Shown here one piece after another: positions 60,053 to 64,000 of a stretch of DNA of 64,000 nt. The stretch comes from Panonychus citri (Eukaryota > Arthropoda > Arachnida > Trombidiformes > Tetranychidae): assembly GCF_014898815.1 (NCBI RefSeq), contig NW_026515543.1:2604001-2668000 (forward strand), given 5' to 3'. The notes beneath the pieces were generated by a model that saw only the letters and a list, made by a program, of their open reading frames with translations, was not told the origin of the DNA and did no database searches. Every line of letters begins with the position of its first letter. The first letter of the stretch is position 1. A program made the position numbers and the translations under genes.

Positions 60053-63000
60053 TATAGATTCGAGAAATTGTTACTCTCTAACCTTAATTGTTAAACCATC
60101 ATTTGTATTCATTGTTTTTCATTTAAATGATGATGATCATCTTGATCATGATACGATTTGAATAATAAGATTAAGATTCTTGGTTCTTTAATTGCTGATG
60201 ATTATCATTTTTTAGAATCACAATTAGTTAACTTTTCACCAACGATCGTTAAAGTTTAATTGTTGTTCTTATTGTGGTTTTATCAAGTATTAACAATTTA
60301 CCTGTTAATTGTATATAAGTGTCTTGATTTACCTTTTAGTTTCATCCGGAAGTAGATTAAATTTCATGGTTATCATTAACAATTACTAATCGAAACAATT
60401 AACAATCAGAACAAAATCACAATCAGATATGCATCAAGATATTTATTAAATTCAACAATTGAAAGCGTTAATTTTTGTTTACTGGTTATCATTAAATTGA
60501 ACCTTTCTTAATTGTTATCAACTAGATTAATGATTAGTGTCATAGTTAATTACCTTGAAGAATCAATTGTTTAAATTATGTTAATTGTTTTCCCTCTTTG
60601 TAAATTTAAAACAACATTTAAACAACAATTAACCAAACAACCATAAATAACCACCTAAGGTTGAACAATTTCAAGGTAAATTGTTGATTATCACAGTTAA
60701 TTCAGTTGATTCAGTTGATTCAGTTAATGGTCAATGTTTTGTTGATATGGTTTGATTAGTGGCTAATTTACAATCAACAATTAACTCAATATTACAATCA
60801 ACGATTAAATTGATTTGGCCAGAGATTATTAGTTAATTAAATCAAGGTGACAATAAAAATCAAATATCACAATTTGAATGGAATCAGGAAACAGTATTGA
60901 TTGTTGGTTAATTGTTATATCTCCACTACAATTAAGGTTATAATCTCTTAATTTTGACAATTAGTGATGAAAAGAGTTGATTAACAATAGTTAAAAAAAT
61001 TGATAATTTGCACTTTTGTTAAATTGTTGTTAATCATGATTTTGATCACAACAATTAATCATCATCATCATGTTGATTGTAATGATTAACAAAAAAAGTT
61101 TCAGTTCTCATCAAATTTTTGATTGTGATATCTTTTTAATATTTCATCACGCAATTGTTAATTTTTTTGTATCTCAACAACTAATCATCATCAACAATTT
61201 AATTTAATTGCTATCAATAGTATAATGATAATTAATAATAACATTACTATTTGATCATGATTAAAATGTTCAGTTTGTTTAAATTTTTTTTTCTTGATTA
61301 CTTATTTCATGAGAATCAGAATTAATCAGTCAACTCATTCTCATCATTGATGTTACCACAATTTAGATACAATTAATTGTTAAAATAACAACAATTAAAT
61401 TGATTGATTGATCAATATTTGGTGTTGTAAGTTCATCATCATGTATTAGTTATTATCAGTATTTCAATTGTTGAAACAATCAAATTTTAATGATTAACTT
61501 TTACTTTCACTTTTCCGATTTAACTTTTTTAAATATGATCTTAATTACTGATTAATTGTTGTTGCTGTTGTTTTTTTGCATCTTGATTATTATTAATCTA
61601 AACTATCAACAATTAAGGTAACAGTTAATTTCTGATTAGCGGTAAATTGTTTCTGATTAACCTTTTCTCATTAGTCTAATAAAGCAAAAGTAATTTGGAA
61701 ACAATTAACTAATAAACAACTGATTTGAATGATGATTAACTTTTTTTTCTGTTAAATTGTTGAACAAAAGTTTCAACAGTTAACAAGAGTTGACCTTAGA
61801 TTTTAACAATTTATTAATCACAATCAGAGTAGACAATGTAATACACAATTTGATTAGATTAATTTGGTATAACAATTAAGTTAATCAACAACAATCAACA
61901 AGTTTACTTGATCATCATCTCAATTAATATGTAAATCCTTCATTAAGATGATTAATAAATCTAGATGATCATTAAATTGTTGGTCAATTAAAAGTGATAA
62001 TCTTAATTATGATTATGATGATGATTAAGGTCCAGTAATTTTGATTAAGGTAAAAGCTTTTGTTTTAATTGTCCAATTTAATCCTATTCACATCAATTGT
62101 GTTAACTTTTTTAAAACTTTCACTAGTTAGTTGATTAAATAATGCGAGTAACAACAATCAACAACTAAATTAACAAATAATAATAACTTTCACTGTGAAT
62201 AACAATTAACAAACAAAAATTGAACAATTTATTTACATTAATTGTTTTGTTAAATTGGGTCACATTAATCACTTTTGTCTTTAATCATAATCTTTAAATT
62301 GTCTTTAATTGTTTTCAAATCCTATTTCAAGGTATTTGCTAACAATTAAGCACATCTAACATGATTGTCCTTAGGTTAAACTCAAACAATTAACAAACTG
62401 GATTAAATTTGATTGTCAAAAAAGTTCAAATTGAAACCTTACTCGATTGTGATTAAATATTTGGCTTCGGATTAAGGGATTAAGATTATGGATTAAGATG
62501 AGTTGACATTGAATGTTAAGGTTGATATTATGAAGGAAAGGATTTGAAAATTTTGTAAGTTTCTTCCGGGAACAGAATTGAAATCGTTAATAACAATTGA
62601 ATTAACTTTAAATTATCATTATCATTAGTTGATGATATTAATAAAATAACAATTGTTAGATAATCTTAATTCATACAATTATGATTAAGATTGATATTGT
62701 TGATGATGAAATTCATGTTTGATTCAATGATCTTGATTATGGGTTTGGAACTGAACTTTTTTTTCAAAATCTGTGTTACTCAGAGCCTGAAATCCTATTC
62801 TCACACTGGAATCATGATGATAATGAAAAAGAGATGAAGATGATGAGGATGAGGATGATTTTTTTTTCTTCATCTTCATTATTCATCATCACTTATGATT
62901 ATCTCTCAAGAGCTTTGGGATTGGATTTACAGTTAATAGGAATTAAGGAAAAGATGATGAAGAAGAAAAAAAATTGAAAGTTACTCTGATTCCTCCCAAT

Positions 63001-64000
63001 TCCTGGGAATGAGGATTCACAATTTAATTGTTACTTATTTTCTGATTTCCGGATAATCTGGTTAATCTATTTTGTCAGATTTCCCATGAAAATCACCATG
63101 AATACCTTGAAATGGTTGAATGGGTAATTGAATTGATCCGTTTTTTTCTCGTAAAAGGTTAATCATATTGCTTAATATGTAATAACATGATGAAAGTTAA
63201 TCAACTTTAATCATGTTGAAATTGTTTCCACCCAAGATAACATAATAATTTCAACAATTAGGAACCGGAATTTAAATTTTAATCATTTCCGATGTTTGTT
63301 TTTTATCAATACAAATTAATGATCATGATTAAATTACCTGTTGCTGTAAATATGATTAATTTCAAGCAACTTGATTGTCCAGTTATTTGTATATATTCAT
63401 CTGATTGTCGGTTGATTGACAATTTGTTTAATTAACATCAATTTAACTGATCAAAATCAGCTGATTTGTTCAAGTTGCAGTTTGATAAATATAATAATAA
63501 TCATTTGGTAATAGTAAAATTTATTGAGCAATTAAGAGGGTGATTTAAATTGGTTAATTACTTTCAATCAATCTAATTGCAACCCTAATTGTTGATTGTT
63601 TATTTTCAACTGACATGCAATCAGAAACAACAACAACAAAATTAGCATTAATAATGATCACAATTAAAGTTAATTGTTTGATAATGTCCAATGTTTTAAA
63701 GATGTAAAATTTAAATTGTTTAAAATTAAATCTAGATCACAATGATTATGATTAATTTAGATATGCAACCTTGAATTGTTAAAAAAAAAATTTAATCATA
63801 AAGTTATATTCATGATTGAATTATATTATTAATACAACAATCAACAAAATCGGACAATCAACTAAAAACAAAATTAACTGTTGGTGGTTAATAGATCACA
63901 GTTTGAACCAATCAGCTATGATTAATAATTAGATTACAAGAAAAATTGATTAAGCTTGATTGTTGATTCATTGGATTGATTTAAAAGATAGAACCAGATT
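60053..64000. other. DAPK intron 6 (continuing) or intergenic, AT-rich
   Basis: No exon, RNA gene or element could be supported. The stretch is dominated by TTAATTG/CAATTAA and ATG/CAT words. The next DAPK exon must lie beyond the window or be too small to recognise. Confidence 0.5.

Overview
The window is AT-rich nuclear DNA from a eukaryote with spliceosomal genes: short GT-AG introns, A/T-ending codons, TA-flanked miniature transposons and many (GA)n and (ATG)n microsatellites. An ABCH-type half transporter (a subfamily typical of arthropods) and the animal DAPK family point to an arthropod. A mite-like chelicerate is my guess, but the sequence does not prove it.

Bases 1-36,000 form a gene-poor stretch. 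I could not find a complete gene there, but three short minus-strand segments (7.9 kb, 20.9 kb, 28.6 kb) look like real exons. They have good splice sites, a single open frame each, and phases that join in order, so much of this stretch may be introns of one large unidentified minus-strand gene. A fourth, less certain exon-like segment lies at 16.5-16.8 kb. The stretch also holds an 832-bp palindromic element with TA target-site duplications and a recent 0.8-kb tandem duplication bounded by GA microsatellites.

Bases 36,000-40,500 are gene-dense. A plus-strand gene of 11 exons reads as one 839-residue protein with two histidyl-tRNA synthetase units in tandem. The first unit is complete. The second lacks the anticodon-binding domain. 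The halves share internal exon lengths of 161, 108 and 99 nt, so the gene arose by internal duplication. Converging on it from the minus strand is a three-exon prefoldin subunit 6 gene (118 aa).

Bases 43,000-64,000 are dominated by a plus-strand death-associated protein kinase (DAPK) gene. Six exons give 307 residues covering the kinase domain and the start of the autoregulatory segment; the gene runs on past the window. Its 8.9-kb first intron contains two other genes: a four-exon minus-strand gene for a small secreted Pro/Gln-rich protein (173 aa, unrecognised) and an intronless plus-strand ABCH transporter (821 aa). The last intron begins at 54,344 and contains three TA- or repeat-flanked miniature elements. 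I see no rRNA, tRNA or CRISPR array.

The genes do not form a pathway: HisRS charges tRNA-His, prefoldin 6 feeds the chaperonin, DAPK signals through calmodulin, and the ABCH protein is a membrane exporter. The notable features are the fused double HisRS, the two genes nested in a kinase intron, and the hidden minus-strand exons.
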